Of a stretch of 64,000 nucleotides of DNA, positions 38,247 to 49,860 are shown one piece after another (the stretch's first letter is position 1; each line of letters opens with the position of its first letter). The DNA comes from Sympetrum striolatum. Its lineage: Eukaryota; Arthropoda; Insecta; Odonata; Libellulidae. The translations under genes were made by a program, and so were the position numbers. The stretch covers positions 99,081,657 to 99,145,656 of the forward strand of contig OX388343.1 of NCBI GenBank assembly GCA_947579665.1. Direction: 5' to 3'. The notes under the pieces were generated by a model, which saw only the letters and a program-made list of their open reading frames with translations, was not told the origin of the DNA and ran no database searches.

Positions 38247-38427
38247 TGACATGGAATCTGATGTTTTGCAATTATTTCGAATTAGAAATTTACGCTGATT
38301 TTTAAACTCTTTTTACAAAGAAACTAGGAAGCGTTGGTTTAAACTGTTATAGAGTAGTTCTTACAATTGGCCAAAGAACCTATCCTTAAAGTATCATTAA
38401 GATCCGTTTCCCACAGAGCGTAAGGTT

Positions 38428-38532
38428 CCCTTGTTAGATCATTTCACGCATGGGCTCCTATTGGCAATCGAACCCGGGACCGCTTTCACCAAAGGCGATT
38501 GCGCTGTCCACTGGGCTATCCGGGAGTCCACA
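38428..38532 (-). mobile_element. tRNA-derived SINE (family A)
   Basis: The minus strand reads GACTCCCGGATAGCCCAGTG (A box) and GTCCCGGGTTCGATTGCC (B box), followed by a tail matching that of the copy at 22.7 kb only loosely. The internal RNA polymerase III promoter is intact in form. The anticodon arm is distorted, so this is a SINE and not a tRNA gene. Confidence 0.68.
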
Positions 38533-38535
38533 CAA

Positions 38536-39879
38536 GTCATTACTTTTTTTGAAAAACACAGGATAGAATTGAGAAAATTGTGAGAGGATATCCCAATCAC
38601 GTCATAGCATCGACGTAGAAAAATATCTGTAAACTACTTAGACTACTTCATCAGTTAGAAGCCATTTATCATACATGTTGTCATCCCTTAATTTTGGGTA
38701 ATGTAAATTATCCTCTATTTCCCAGTAAATAAACTCAGAAAGCTAAGGTAGTTTTCGTTCTTGAGGATAATTTTTCGCCAAAGTAGGAACTAAAAGTTAG
38801 CCTTATTCGAGCTCTGAATAGAACTCTTGGAACAAGAGTGATGGAAAGAGGTTCAAGCTCAGGACTTACCAAAGAGAGGGGCGTTTACTTGTTGATTTAT
38901 GATAAGCAGAGGGGGACAATCCAGTTTAATGGCAGCTTTAATAAGGATGGCGAAAGCAAATGCCTCCGCTCGCCGCATTGTTCGAAATGAGAGACCTAAT
39001 TTAACTGAGGGAAAACACCGTTCACTTCACTAACTAACCTGATAAGAGCACATGCGTGTGTATAAACACGTTCGCAAATGGAACTCCTCAACAGAACGGA
39101 AATTTCCTGGGGAAAATATCTACTCGTATTTGTTTTAAATTACCAGGTTTAATTTTTCATAAATAGTGACGTTTTGAATTAAAATCCAATTGCTGAATCA
39201 GATTCTTGGACTATAATTTCTTCCACCAACTTTCCTCTGGGAGCTGCATTTTAAAACGGAAAACTAGTTACCCAAATACCTAATTATCAGAACGCAAAAT
39301 TCACAGCGAATGATCAAACAATAAAGTGGTAAATTCACAGTTTTTTTAATATGATTGAATATTAATTTCTGGCTCTTTTAGAGAGAATTAATTCAAAACA
39401 AAATTTGTTTTGAACCTTCATGAATCAGTTCAGAAAAGACCTAGAGACATCGAACAAATTAAATTCGAGGTATATTCCAGATTTTAATTCAATTTCAATG
39501 CTACGATTTCGCCGTCACCAAAGATACACAACCACTTCCAATTGTTACAGAAGATCCCGATTGTTTAATTCTGAGTATCTTCATTGGAATTTTCAATTGG
39601 ATACACAATAGATCGACACTGAATTGTCTCATGAACAATAAAGTGGCCAAACGCCAAGTCATATCGTAAAAAAGTTTATTATTAGTATAAAAACTTCAAA
39701 TAGAATCGCTCAGAATGAAGATGTACCAGTTAAATTCCTTGGGCTACCCTATCGGAGAATTGTGCTAAATCCAGCAAAAATATCTTAAATTCAACAATTT
39801 TTTAATCTGATATTTACTGCTACCAACCAAAAGAAGCCAAATGTAAAATATTTGCTTTATAAATAACAAATTGATAAAA
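38536..39879. other. Gene-free stretch
   Basis: Nothing is recognised. A plus frame at 39420-39611 has no domain. Confidence 0.6.
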
Positions 39880-39988
39880 AGTGTGTGCGCCCGGAAAGTT
39901 GGAGACATAGGTTCGAGTCCTAGCCAAGTAACTATTTTTCACTTCTTGTATAGCCTTGTGTTTAGTTGCACACTTTGCCTGTGATAAG
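39880..39988 (+). mobile_element. tRNA-derived SINE (family B), 5'-truncated
   Basis: It contains CGCCCGGAAAGTTGGAGACA, the B box GGTTCGAGTCC, then the family tail AGCCAAGTAACTATTTTTCA and CTTCTTGTATAGCCTTG, ending TTGCACACTTTGCCTGTGAT. The same tail is found inverted at 40.3 kb and at 23.5 kb, so this copy defines the 3' end of family B. Confidence 0.7.
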
Positions 39989-40280
39989 TAAAACTTCATT
40001 TCCATCATTTAATAAAACAACATTTTAAACTGGCAATTTACATTAATAAATTCAATCGAAGAAGCCTTAACTTGGTGGAACTCCGTAATCGGGATCATAT
40101 TAAATTAAAATGATGTAACCATCCGATCAAGAACTCATTCAGCCATAATCATTAAGAACCACCACAGTCATCAACACATCGGTAGAAGAATATACGAATA
40201 GAAATCTTCTGTGTTTGCTAGGCTTAAACCACACCTTTATGCGAATTATATATAACGAATGATGGAAATGGAGTTTGACT
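39989..40280. other. Short gene-free interval
   Basis: Nothing is recognised between the two family-B SINE loci. Confidence 0.5.
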
Positions 40281-40501
40281 TAGCACAGGAAAGCGTGCAA
40301 CTTAACCCAAGGTTGTACAAGAAGAGAAAAATAGTGACTTGGCTGGGACTCGAACCCATGTGTCCCACTTTCCGGGCAGGTGTTCTTCATAAAACCCCAT
40401 TTACAGATGTGTCTCGGTAGTTTAGTGGTTAGAACCGGAAAGCGGGAGATCTGGGTTCGAGTCCCAGCCAAGTCACTATTTTTCTCTTCTAGTACAACCT
40501 T
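40281..40501. mobile_element. Head-to-head pair of family-B SINEs (foldback)
   Basis: Two copies face each other. The left arm 40309-40375 lies on the minus strand and the right arm 40435-40501 on the plus strand, with about 67 bp of near-perfect inverted identity. The right copy includes a full tRNA-like head (A box TAGTTTAGTGGTTAGAACC, B box GGTTCGAGTCC, 40411-40475). The left copy continues outward into the family tail (TTAGCACAGGAAAGCG, 40280-40308). Because the locus at 23.5 kb has the same tail-to-tail design, the foldback may itself be a mobile form. Confidence 0.75.
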
Positions 40502-40628
40502 ATATATAACGAATTCTTTAAGGAAGCTTAAACTAAGTTAATCTAAACGCAATGGTCGAATAGAGACGATAATGGAAACTATGATAAGACGATGGCGAGG
40601 AAGATATCTATCAATCCTTTGTGGAATA
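40502..40628. other. Short gene-free interval
   Basis: Nothing is recognised here. Confidence 0.5.
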
Positions 40629-41165
40629 CAGTAGAACCCCGATCCATCGTTCCCGCATTTGTCGTTTTCCCGGATTTATCGTTTATTTTCTATAGTCCTG
40701 ACTTAGGCCCATAAGGAGACATGTAAAGTAATACCGCATTCATCGTTCATCGAAATATTATTTTCCCGCATCCATCGTTCAGATTTTTGGCCCAATCGAG
40801 GAAGTAAGACAATGTATTAGGAATTGCGGCAACAATTTTCTTTGAGAGCTTGACATGAACCTTTTTTTAGGCTGTCGTAGCACTTGCTCAAAACGGCCGA
40901 TTTCTTAAACACATCCGGGGCTGTTATAATACATTGTATCCTATTGGAGAGCTTTCACATGGGTGCGCGTACGAGCCCTGTTTGGCCTTCTCAGTTTACT
41001 GGCATATTTCACCCTGTTTGGACCGTCTCTAGGAGTTCAGTACGTTCTTTTTCGAAATCTTTAGGGGTTTTCTTTGGATAAACTTTCGTTATGTATTCAT
41101 TTTAATAGCGTGAGCTGAGTCTACATTTCCCGATTTGATCGTTTTCCCGCATTCATCGTCTTTTT
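40629..41165 (+). mobile_element. pogo/Tigger-like element, left end only
   Basis: The end CAGTAGAACCCCGATCCATC preceded by TA is typical in form of pogo/Tigger ends (CAGTAGAACCYCG). Behind it the words CCCGCATT.ATCGTT and ATCGTTTTCCCG repeat several times up to about 40790 and again at 41125-41160, resembling subterminal repeats. No matching right end and no transposase frame are visible, so the right boundary is approximate. Confidence 0.5.
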
Positions 41166-42414
41166 CTCTCGGTCCCTTCAAAAACGAACGTTAGTCTCAT
41201 CGCCTTCGCAATGAGTGAGGTGGAAAGATCGAAAAACTGATTAAAGGCACTTACAGGCAACGGGCATTTTAAACAGCGAAAATTACTCATAAAATAAATT
41301 TAAAACTTCGTGGAAACAACAGATGAAACCTTTTAACCTTCCTTCCGCTATTTTCGCTCTAACTTGTGTAATTTAATCGGGATCTTTTTCACATTCACGG
41401 AGACGAGCTTACTACGCCTGAATTTCAATGCAGAGTTTTATTTCATTCGATTATCATTGACCATATTTTGCACAAAACTTTTCTCAAATACAGTGAAAGA
41501 AGTTTCCAAAATTCTCATACTAAGATATTTATCAATGAAGTCTCCCGACATTATTTCATGGATTTCTCTGATATATATGTATCATTATTTATCATGAGTA
41601 ATTTCTATACCTTGCTCGTTCAGAAATACATAAATGAATCAACTTCAAGAGAAAAAGCTAACTATATTTTAGATATAAAAACCTGCAAAATATACATATG
41701 TCATAAAGAGAATTATGACTTGCAGTCTAGATTAATGCTCCGCCTTTCAGCTACGTAAATTTCCGATATTCGAATGAATTCAAACTTAATTGCACACGAA
41801 TTAAATAAAAAATTTCTGCTGGCTATTCCTGGCAGCCAAAATAGTGTAGAAGTATTGTGACACTCTTGCTGCGAGAAAATTGAGACTGACGCAAAAACTG
41901 TGTTTTCGTGCGGGTCTAAAAACACTCGCAGCACTTTCCCCTCGTCGACCATTGGAAAGACCGAAACATTTTCCTCCCATTTCCAGAGTAAAACACGCGT
42001 CCCTCGGTTTGCTCAAGTGGATCTGCTGAAAACCCACTGGCCGTGCTTTTCCTTTCATCCGGTAGAGGGAGACACCGTTGCGGCTCTAAAACGAGCAATT
42101 TAGCTCGAGCTAATGTCTCCTTCTCCAACCGATCTGAACCCACTCTCGTTTCCCTCTCGAGAACTTCCTCTAGGACATTACCAATCGGGGACACCGGTGG
42201 AGTGTCCCTTGCGAGCTAAAAAGTATTGCAAACGAAAGTACTGGGAAAAGACATGGGAGAAGATAATTTCACTGCTGAAATCGTACTACGCCTTTCTCGT
42301 CGGAGGGACCCACGAATGCCCAAACTGATTATGGCAAACTCTCACACGTTTAACACTTGTATATCCACCTGACCTTTGCTGTAACCCACGTGGCAACGAA
42401 TCCGGGTAGCCATA
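41166..42414. other. Gene-free stretch
   Basis: Open frames between 41713 and 42328 overlap on both strands in a GC-richer patch. None shows a recognisable domain. Confidence 0.5.
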
Positions 42415-42422
42415 TATTCTTA

Positions 42423-42907
42423 CAGGGACGGATATAGAAAAAATTTTTGGGGGGGGGGTCCGATCGAAAAATTTCAAAATAAAAGATATTTCGGCTTTCA
42501 CAAAACGTGACGTTAGAATTGTGTTAGACAAACTCGAATTTTTTCGCTAGTGATTACTTATTAAATTGTGTGTTTATTTGCGTTATTTGAGTTTCATTTT
42601 CGAGAGATAGGGACACGAATAAAAAGTTTAATAAAAGTAACTGTCGATTGTGATCATAATATATCAGAATATTTTTGTATTGTATGTTAATAACACACAA
42701 TATAATATTATAAAATATCGAAATGACTTATTGACTGTATACATTGATAGTATATACAGTATCTACAAATAGTCTACGGACATCCGGAGCAATTCGGAGA
42801 CCGTCTCCTACGGTTGAAGGACCGTGTACGGGTATTGAGATTTGAGGGAGTCTGATATTTCGGGGGGGGTCCGGACCCCCAGTACCACCCCCCTGGATCC
42901 GTCCCTG
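42423..42907. mobile_element. Non-autonomous hAT-type element with 8-bp target duplication
   Basis: The ends CAGGGACGGATATAG and (inverted) CAGGGACGGATCCAG form terminal inverted repeats with 13 of 15 matches. They are followed inward by G-runs and GTCCGGA/GTCCGAT motifs. The 8-bp TATTCTTA is repeated exactly on both sides (42415-42422 and 42908-42915). An 8-bp duplication with CAGGG ends is the hAT signature. The minus frame at 42728-43129 runs across the right end and is a chance frame. There is no transposase. Confidence 0.88.
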
Positions 42908-42915
42908 TATTCTTA

Positions 42916-44684
42916 TCATAATAACTGATGCATTAGAATTTCTTTTTCTGATAAATTTACTCAATGAACAGACTTCAGATGCGACTTTCAGAGAGGTTTT
43001 CAAACCGAATGACCTACTGTAGTCCGTACTAAATGATGCGTGGGTCCCTTTGATACAATTTTTAAACAAGTTGTAGGGCCTCCTCTCTAATATCTTAGGA
43101 AAGGATCGAATAGTTGTGATATCCTGCAATTTGTTTTTAATTCTCGTAATGATGCTCCTTCTGAAAAAGCTGGATGCTTGACTATCTAACGCAGTATACC
43201 GATATCACAGGGTTGCTTCAAGTGACTAAATATTGTTATCATTTTGTCCACAATGGAAGAGAAAATTGAATTCTTGATGACACCCTTCGCTTCTTTCTTA
43301 GGATAAGATGTCCAATAATGTGTATCTTTAGTTTTCAGCTTACAATAAAATTTGTTTTAATCATTTACCGAATTTCTACTCTTAAAACAGTCAAACATTC
43401 TTCAGATAATGCACAAGTAGAAGCATCTATCAATACCTTATCTTCATATATTCACCCTCAGCTCTGAGTGCTCTCAGAAGGCAACCTTGAAGTACCACAT
43501 CATAGGGATAATGAGTGAGGGCAAAGGAAAAGTAAAGCTTGCCATTATCCATTGTATGGAAGACTATTTGTCTTTCCTTGGCAATGTTTTACGTTTCCAT
43601 TCAATACTGATTCTACTCCCTACCGTATCACCCCTTTCCCCAGTTTCCTCTGCTTGATGTTATCTATTTTGAGCGGATATACTTGAAGAAGATGCTATCC
43701 CTTCTTAAAAGTCTCTCATCAATGCCATCTTCTTTTCACGTAATTCATTATTAATCTCGTGGGTCAACTTTTATTCTCCCACTTGTGTTGCTTGATATCA
43801 GGAGATCATGAATCTATTATGATCAAGATAATGACGCTCTTACTCCCCTTAAAGAGTTACCTCAATAGAATGCCATACTTTTATATACAATGCATTTCAC
43901 TCTCCTTCGGATGGAACCGTAAAAAGATATAAGAAATCAACCAAATCAAGTGCTTTCCTATGATAAAAACATCCCTTTTCTTATAAGTACATATATCCAA
44001 TAATTCACAAAGGAATAAAATATGATAATAGTAATACTCACTCTACATTAGTAGAATTTGAAAATATAATATGATATTAAAAAGCTCTAAGGTAGATAAA
44101 TTCATTCTTTAAGAAAAATTAGTCCGATCTGGTATTTACCAAGGCAAATACATCTTATCTGGAGCATAACGCATTGGGTGGATTTCAATTTCTGCTAGCG
44201 TCATTGATAAGTTTCAGAGAAATTATATTGCAACTCAAGATAATACTTTTTCATTTTAATCAATTTGAAAGATAGCTCGAAATGACAAAGGTTTGCAAAA
44301 CTTCTTACGGAAGGAGAAAAGATAGCTCTTGCTTTTTCTTCGAAGGTTATGAATCGCAGACCTGAAACAACATAACGTATCCGCAGCAAATCGAAAAATC
44401 GAATGATATCCTCTCTACGCTTCATTTCCTCGTCATCACCAAAAAGCACGTTAATTATGCAAATCAGACACCCTGTGGACGGACACATTTCCCTAATTCT
44501 CCATCTGACCACCCCATTCGAGCAACAGCTTTATTTCCGCATCACAGCGCAATCTTCTCCGGCCGCATCAGTTCCTTTAATTACATTATAATCACCCGCA
44601 TCTCGTGAAAGGCCACCAATTGTACCGAGACCCTCCCGATAAAGCGGCTCTTTCATTTGGAGTCCATCCCACGAAAAGGGAATA
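42916..44684. other. Gene-free stretch
   Basis: A minus frame at 44201-44512 (103 codons) and a plus frame at 44403-44591 overlap and are unrecognised. The rest is empty. Confidence 0.5.
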
Positions 44685-45400
44685 ACATCTACATCTACAT
44701 TAATACCCTACAAGCCGCCTTTCGGCGTGTGGCAGGGGGTGTAAACACCAGTTGAATACTACCTTATTCGGTAGTACTACCCTACTTCCTTATTCGGTTA
44801 TTGTCGAGTATAGTTCGCAGAAAGTATTAATTTTTAAACTACTCGTCCTAGCATCTATTTCTCTTAACTTACGTTCATTATCGGATCGACCGAGGTAGCA
44901 GGGGGGATGCATGATACCAGTTGTATCTTCCGCAAATGTAGTTTCCCTGAATGTATTAAGCAATCGCAGCCTAGCTTCCAAAATCCTTTCTTTCAAGGAT
45001 TCCCAACCTACGTCTGAGAGCATTTTTGTAACGCTTGCTTTTTTATCGTAGCATTTCTTAACAAAACGAACCGCTTTACGCTGCACTTTCTCGAGTTCGC
45101 GGGTACACGTTTCATCCGCCGGATCCCATATACTTGCCGCATATTCCAGAAGGGGTCTGACCAAGGTAAAATAACATCGCTCTCTCACCTTTTCATCGCA
45201 TTTACCGACAATACGCTTTACAAAGCCAAGTCTTTTACTTGCTTTGCCGCAGATTTTTCGAATATGCGTGCTCCGATTTAAGTTATTAGTAATTTTGATC
45301 CCGAGATATTCAACTGAATATACTACTTTTATGTTAATTCCATTCTTGTGCGGGTGGTTTGGACGCAATTTTTCTTTTCGAAGAAGTTAACTACGGGTCA
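44685..45400 (-). pseudogene. Non-LTR retrotransposon, 5'-truncated: C-terminal reverse transcriptase and 3' UTR
   Basis: The minus-strand frame from about 45368 to 44790 (192 codons) starts in the palm/thumb region (YSVEYLGIKITNNLNRSTHI), then CYFTLVRPLLEYAASIWDP, LEKVQRKAVRFVKKC, DVGWESLKER, and PPCYLGRSDNERKLREIDAR. This is the CR1/L2/Jockey pattern. A stop and a probable frameshift near 45387 break the frame upstream. The 3' UTR ends with the GCCGCCTTTCGGCG hairpin and an (ATGTAG)n tail at about 44685-44700, the usual tandem tail of this group. Short 5'-truncated copies are the normal outcome of target-primed reverse transcription. Confidence 0.88.
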
Positions 45401-46804
45401 TTTACTTACGTTAATATCTAATATATATATATTATATAATTACCTAATTAATATAATAGTATATAACATTAGCCTTTGAAGGCACAAACTATTCATCAGT
45501 TAAGAATGAGGGTTCGGGGAGAGATGTCTGTTAATGCAGCTCTCGAGTGAATCATTAAGAGCTGAGTAGCCGAAAATTCGCTGGGAAGAGGGGAGGATAT
45601 GAAAGAATCAAAGGATGGCTCCATTTTTTCTTATCGCGACCTCCTGCATCGAGCGCCGAGTTGAAATCAGACCCTCGGGGAAAGAAAAAACGATCGCCTC
45701 GTGGATGGAAGTACTCTATTCCATGCGCATCTTCGGTTGAAGGCGAAAAAGTCTATGGAAATGAATCTCCTTTCGAGGTTTTCGATTCTCGCTAAAATCC
45801 TTCGATACAGCTGGAGGCCATTCCATTTCGGAAGGGCAGCTGTCGTAAAGAGAGTTTAATGGATCGAGGGAACGAGATCGTGGACGTTATGAGGTTTGTC
45901 TATGAGGGCTCGGCCCAACACAAGTATCTTCCAATCCCCCCCCCCCCCTTCCTCGCGAGAATCCGTCTGCAAACACAGGAGACCTCAAACATCACCTATT
46001 ATGTATAAGTTTACTCGTGCTCCACAGATACGGCAAAGATGGCAAGGAAAAACTGAGTTGATTGCTTCGCTGTATATGTATGTATAAATAAATGGTATTG
46101 GAATCCCTTGCTGTGATATAAATAAATTTGCGAAATCGGTGGCGTGCATCATCTTCGTGATATAAAGGTTGCTGAATCCTTTATGTCTAAGACAATACTG
46201 GCCTACAAAATTGAGTGTAAGACGTTTTATAATGAAAATTTACGAACATCCTAACTGATTTTGTGCTACAGTTGATCTTATAGCACCAATAATTATAAAT
46301 ATGAATGTTTTCATATTATAATTTTTTTATTAATGACTAATATTTGCAGAACAATAATTTATTCTCATAACAAACATTTTATCTAATTTGATCGATTGTC
46401 TCATGTGCTAACATAGTCATTTTTATCTTTCGGTTCGTTTTTCTTTTCTTATAGTATACAAACATAAATACAAGTAGAATTTTGACGTTATCAGTCCAAT
46501 TTAATTTAGTCTATCGCTCTATAAACCTAAGAACTAAATTAGATTATATTATATTATATACGGACAATTAAGAATATAAAAAAATATCTTATTTATAACA
46601 GTTTATTAATATTATAGAGAAATATTATCATTCATTAGCAAAAGTAATTCATCTATCACTGTTGGCATCTCTATGCTAACGCTTTATTGCGACACTTAGT
46701 ATCATAATGGAATGCAGCGCCGAAAATGTTCGAAGAAATAAATATTTTTCAATATATTATGCATCTGAGTTTTGATTTTTTGCTTGCTACCTCTTTGTCT
46801 AACA
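45401..46804. other. Gene-free stretch
   Basis: There is a TA-rich run just beyond the retroelement, a GC-richer patch at 45.5-46.0 kb with a poly-C run at about 45937-45949, and AT-rich empty sequence after that. Confidence 0.55.
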
Positions 46805-46812
46805 ATAGTGTC

Positions 46813-47141
46813 GGTAAATTTCTCGTTTCACGGTGTTTGGGAGAAATTCTATATCTCCTTTACTACTGAAGATAAGCATACAATTCTTTCACTATATTAT
46901 AGAGGAAGGATTGTTGCTTATATATATGATAAGCAATCTCTCCTAAGTGCTGCCATTTCGGAGAAAATTCCATCCAAAAACGACACATTTTCGACGTTTT
47001 TCGTCTGCTTTTCCGCCATTTTTGATGTTTCATATTTCGTATAATAAGTCGCAGTGCCATCCCTGAAAATTTCATCTAAAACGGGCAAAATTTAGTGGGA
47101 AAAAAAATAAAACGCAATCACCGTGAAACGGGAAATTTACC
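46813..47141. mobile_element. Inverted-repeat MITE with GG ends and 8-bp target duplication
   Basis: The ends GGTAAATTTCTCGTTTCACG(GTG) and, inverted, GGTAAATTTCCCGTTTCACG(GTG) match at 22 of 23 positions. Exactly outside each lies ATAGTGTC (46805-46812 and 47142-47149), a perfect 8-bp direct repeat. The interior has a further hairpin (TTGCTTATATATATGATAAGCAA, about 46915-46938). An 8-bp duplication with ends starting GG fits Merlin better than hAT or P, but this is inferred from the ends only. Overlapping frames on both strands inside it are not coding. Confidence 0.82.
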
Positions 47142-47149
47142 ATAGTGTC

Positions 47150-48554
47150 TAATTTCAAAATATTTCCTAGTAAGAATTATCTGAGAAAAATACATTAATT
47201 CTCGGATGACTCCCGAATAACTTCCAAAATCCGGTTGATTTTAAACTGGTCATTATGAAATTTATAGAAAAACACGAATATTACTCTTGATATTATTATT
47301 CGTCAACCTATATTATGACTTAAACACTAACACGAAACTCGATGGATTTCGTACTTTCAGAAACTTGAAAATAAAGAATGTTTTGCGGGAGAAGAGAACT
47401 TTCTAAGGTCAAAGTATACTTCTGGTATCGACTAATTCCTTACGAATACAGTGCCTACATGGCTCTCCTAAGAACCACGACATAGCCGATATGATCGTAT
47501 ACTCCGCGCTAGTCTGAGACTTCCACCTTTCAATCAAAGTAGGATTATGAAACGATCCCTACGTGATAAAGTTTTCATCGCCGATGTCCAACAGAAGGAG
47601 ATAAAGAAAGAGAAAAATTTTATTTCCAGCAATGTTTACTGATGCTGTATATTGACTTGTATTAGGAATTCATCCGAAACTGGGTCATTACTGCTACTAG
47701 TAAATAGTAACTTTTAAGCATGTTGATCTCCAGCAATGTATGACAGTTTCCAATGAAAAATCGTAACATTATTTCGAATCATTTTCATTATAATCAAAAA
47801 ATTAATTAAACATAATAGATTAAATTTATTCCAAAAGTATTAGTGTTTTTTTAATAATTGAAGTTTCAAGATATTTTATATTCTCTCTTCTTCTTCCGTA
47901 ATACCTACAATTAAAATAACTTCAAGTATGTCTCTGCTGAAACATAGAGATAAAATAATATTATTAATAGGGAAAAGGTCGAATAAAACTGTAATAATAA
48001 TATTTCAATCTGAGAACACTTCATCGAAATACAAGGGAATATAGTATAGTGGGTATTAAAGTTCTATGTGGAATAGATTTGCCCATATAGATGAGCCTAA
48101 CAGTAAACACAGATGGATGGATATTGCACACAGGTTGTTGTTTGTTGAACTTTGGATGGATTTTAAGTTGTAATTTACAGAGCTGTAACGTATATTTTCA
48201 CTTCGCTGGAAGAACGTGATATTAAATTTTGATGTCATATGACTTATATGCCTTGATTTTAGTACTAATTATAAGTTCCTTATTAAAAATCCACTTTTAT
48301 GAAAAAATAATTTTATTTATTTATTATCTATATCATAAAAAGCTATTTTATATTTTCTTATGTCTTTTGGGTGAAGACTTTTCTTCCTTGGCAATACTAC
48401 AATTCCAAACTCAAAATACCACTTTTCTCATCAACTAACAGTTTTATGATAACTATAATGTAATGAGAGTTTTGGTTTGAAATTGGTTGATCCTAACTGT
48501 TGAACCTAACCACTGAATCAATTGATTACGCAGAGAGAGGAGCACGGAAATCAT
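47150..48554. other. Gene-free stretch
   Basis: AT-rich, without a recognisable gene, repeat or RNA. Confidence 0.6.
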
Positions 48555-48632
48555 ATAATAATAATAATAAAACGGCTTTATTCGGGCGAGATTGAGACTA
48601 AAAGTCTCCTCTTCCATCTAACCCATCGTCAT
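48555..48632 (-). mobile_element. Hairpin-ended repeat, copy 3 (3' end only)
   Basis: On the minus strand this reads GACGATGGGTTAGATGGAAG, GACTTTTAGTCTCAATCTCG, CCCGAATAAAGCC and an ATT tail, matching the last 80 bases of the copy at 21.8-22.2 kb. Only the 3' end is present, as expected of 5'-truncated retroposition. Confidence 0.7.
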
Positions 48633-49572
48633 ACAAAATCATATTGGGTCATAACATGGTATATATCATACTTACATTCATTTTTTCTTTTTCTAATTTT
48701 GGCACTTTAATAAAATTCCTCAACAGAATTATGTAATTCTTGAATTAAAGTCAATAACCTGATCAAAAGGTGTTGCTTATTTCTTGTAAAAAAAGTTGAT
48801 TGGGGTGCTCTGAAATATTTGTATAGGGACAAAGATGTTGCATCTTAAGTAAAGAATTTTAAAAATAACTGTGATGGAGGACCAAGTTTTTCTTTCATTT
48901 TTTCTCAAAACAACTGATTTTATACAATAAATAAATAAAACCATTTTACTCTCATTCCTAAGTAAAATTCAGGTGATAATCAAATGATGGAAAATTATTT
49001 TCTCCAAATTTTATTTTGACTGATATCTGTATGTGCAAGACAGGTTTTGCTTTAACCATCTCGATGCAAAGTAGGCTGTAGCACCAGATTTCCTGTTGAG
49101 TTAACAATCAGTTACTGACCTACTTGTGAGCAGTATCATTAAAAACCCCTTCCAAAATATGGGAAGATTGAAATCTCAGAAAACTTACACAGGCTACAAA
49201 ATCAGCAAACAAAGCTAAAAGACTCGCTCAAATATTTTAAGATGGTCTCACTGAGAAATAAATATTTAGTCCTATAACCTTCAGAATGCAATATTTGATA
49301 TCACTGTAGCTTATTTATCCAAGTTAAGAAATTAAATTGTTTTGATTTATTTTACTATAATGGATATTTTCTATTATCTTACAAAGAGGCATTTCACGAT
49401 AACTTTAATTAATTGGTTCTTTTAAATATTGGCGCCCAACTTTCTATCTTAATATCAGTTTTTTTATCTTTATAACGTTTTACGCCCCATGCAGCAGTTT
49501 CGTTATTTTTACCTTTTATTATTAATTTATATCGTTACAACTTGGCACCCAACTTGGGGCCATCTTTTATTA

Positions 49573-49792
49573 CAGTAGAACCTCGGATATACGACCCTTG
49601 TATGTACGATGACCTTACTTATACACCGGTTTTTTTTGGTCCAGTGAATAACCTCATAAGTCCCCATGTATTTCCAACCTCTCTTATGAAACTTCATTTA
49701 TACGACGAACTCCGTTATGAAACGTATTTTACTGGTCCCATGACAGGAAGTACCTCACTTATACGACTTGCCAGGGAGAAACGGTTGAAATA
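49573..49792 (+). mobile_element. pogo/Tigger-like element, left end only
   Basis: TA then CAGTAGAACCTCGGATATAC is a typical pogo-like end. The words TATACGAC, TATGAAAC and CATTTATACGACG recur behind it as subterminal repeats. No inverted right end is seen before the palindrome at 49825-49860. The open frame running from 49542 to 49793 is a by-product of these repeats. Confidence 0.5.
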
Positions 49793-49824
49793 ATTGTAAA
49801 TTTTAAAATCGCTACGGCTGCAAC

Positions 49825-49860
49825 CTTCATGTTTGCAGTATTAATACTGCAAACATGAAG
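49825..49860. repeat. Perfect 36-bp palindrome
   Basis: CTTCATGTTTGCAGTATT is followed directly by its exact reverse complement with no spacer. This may be a cruciform-forming relic of an element end. Confidence 0.9.

Noticed and set aside
40411..40475. Functional tRNA gene
   Set aside because: A and B boxes are good, but the sequence is part of an inverted SINE pair, the family tail follows the B box directly, and no matching acceptor stem is seen.
42728..43129. 133-codon minus frame
   Set aside because: It runs from unique DNA through the right end of the hAT MITE; the Gly/Pro-rich part is the translated G-run of the element end.
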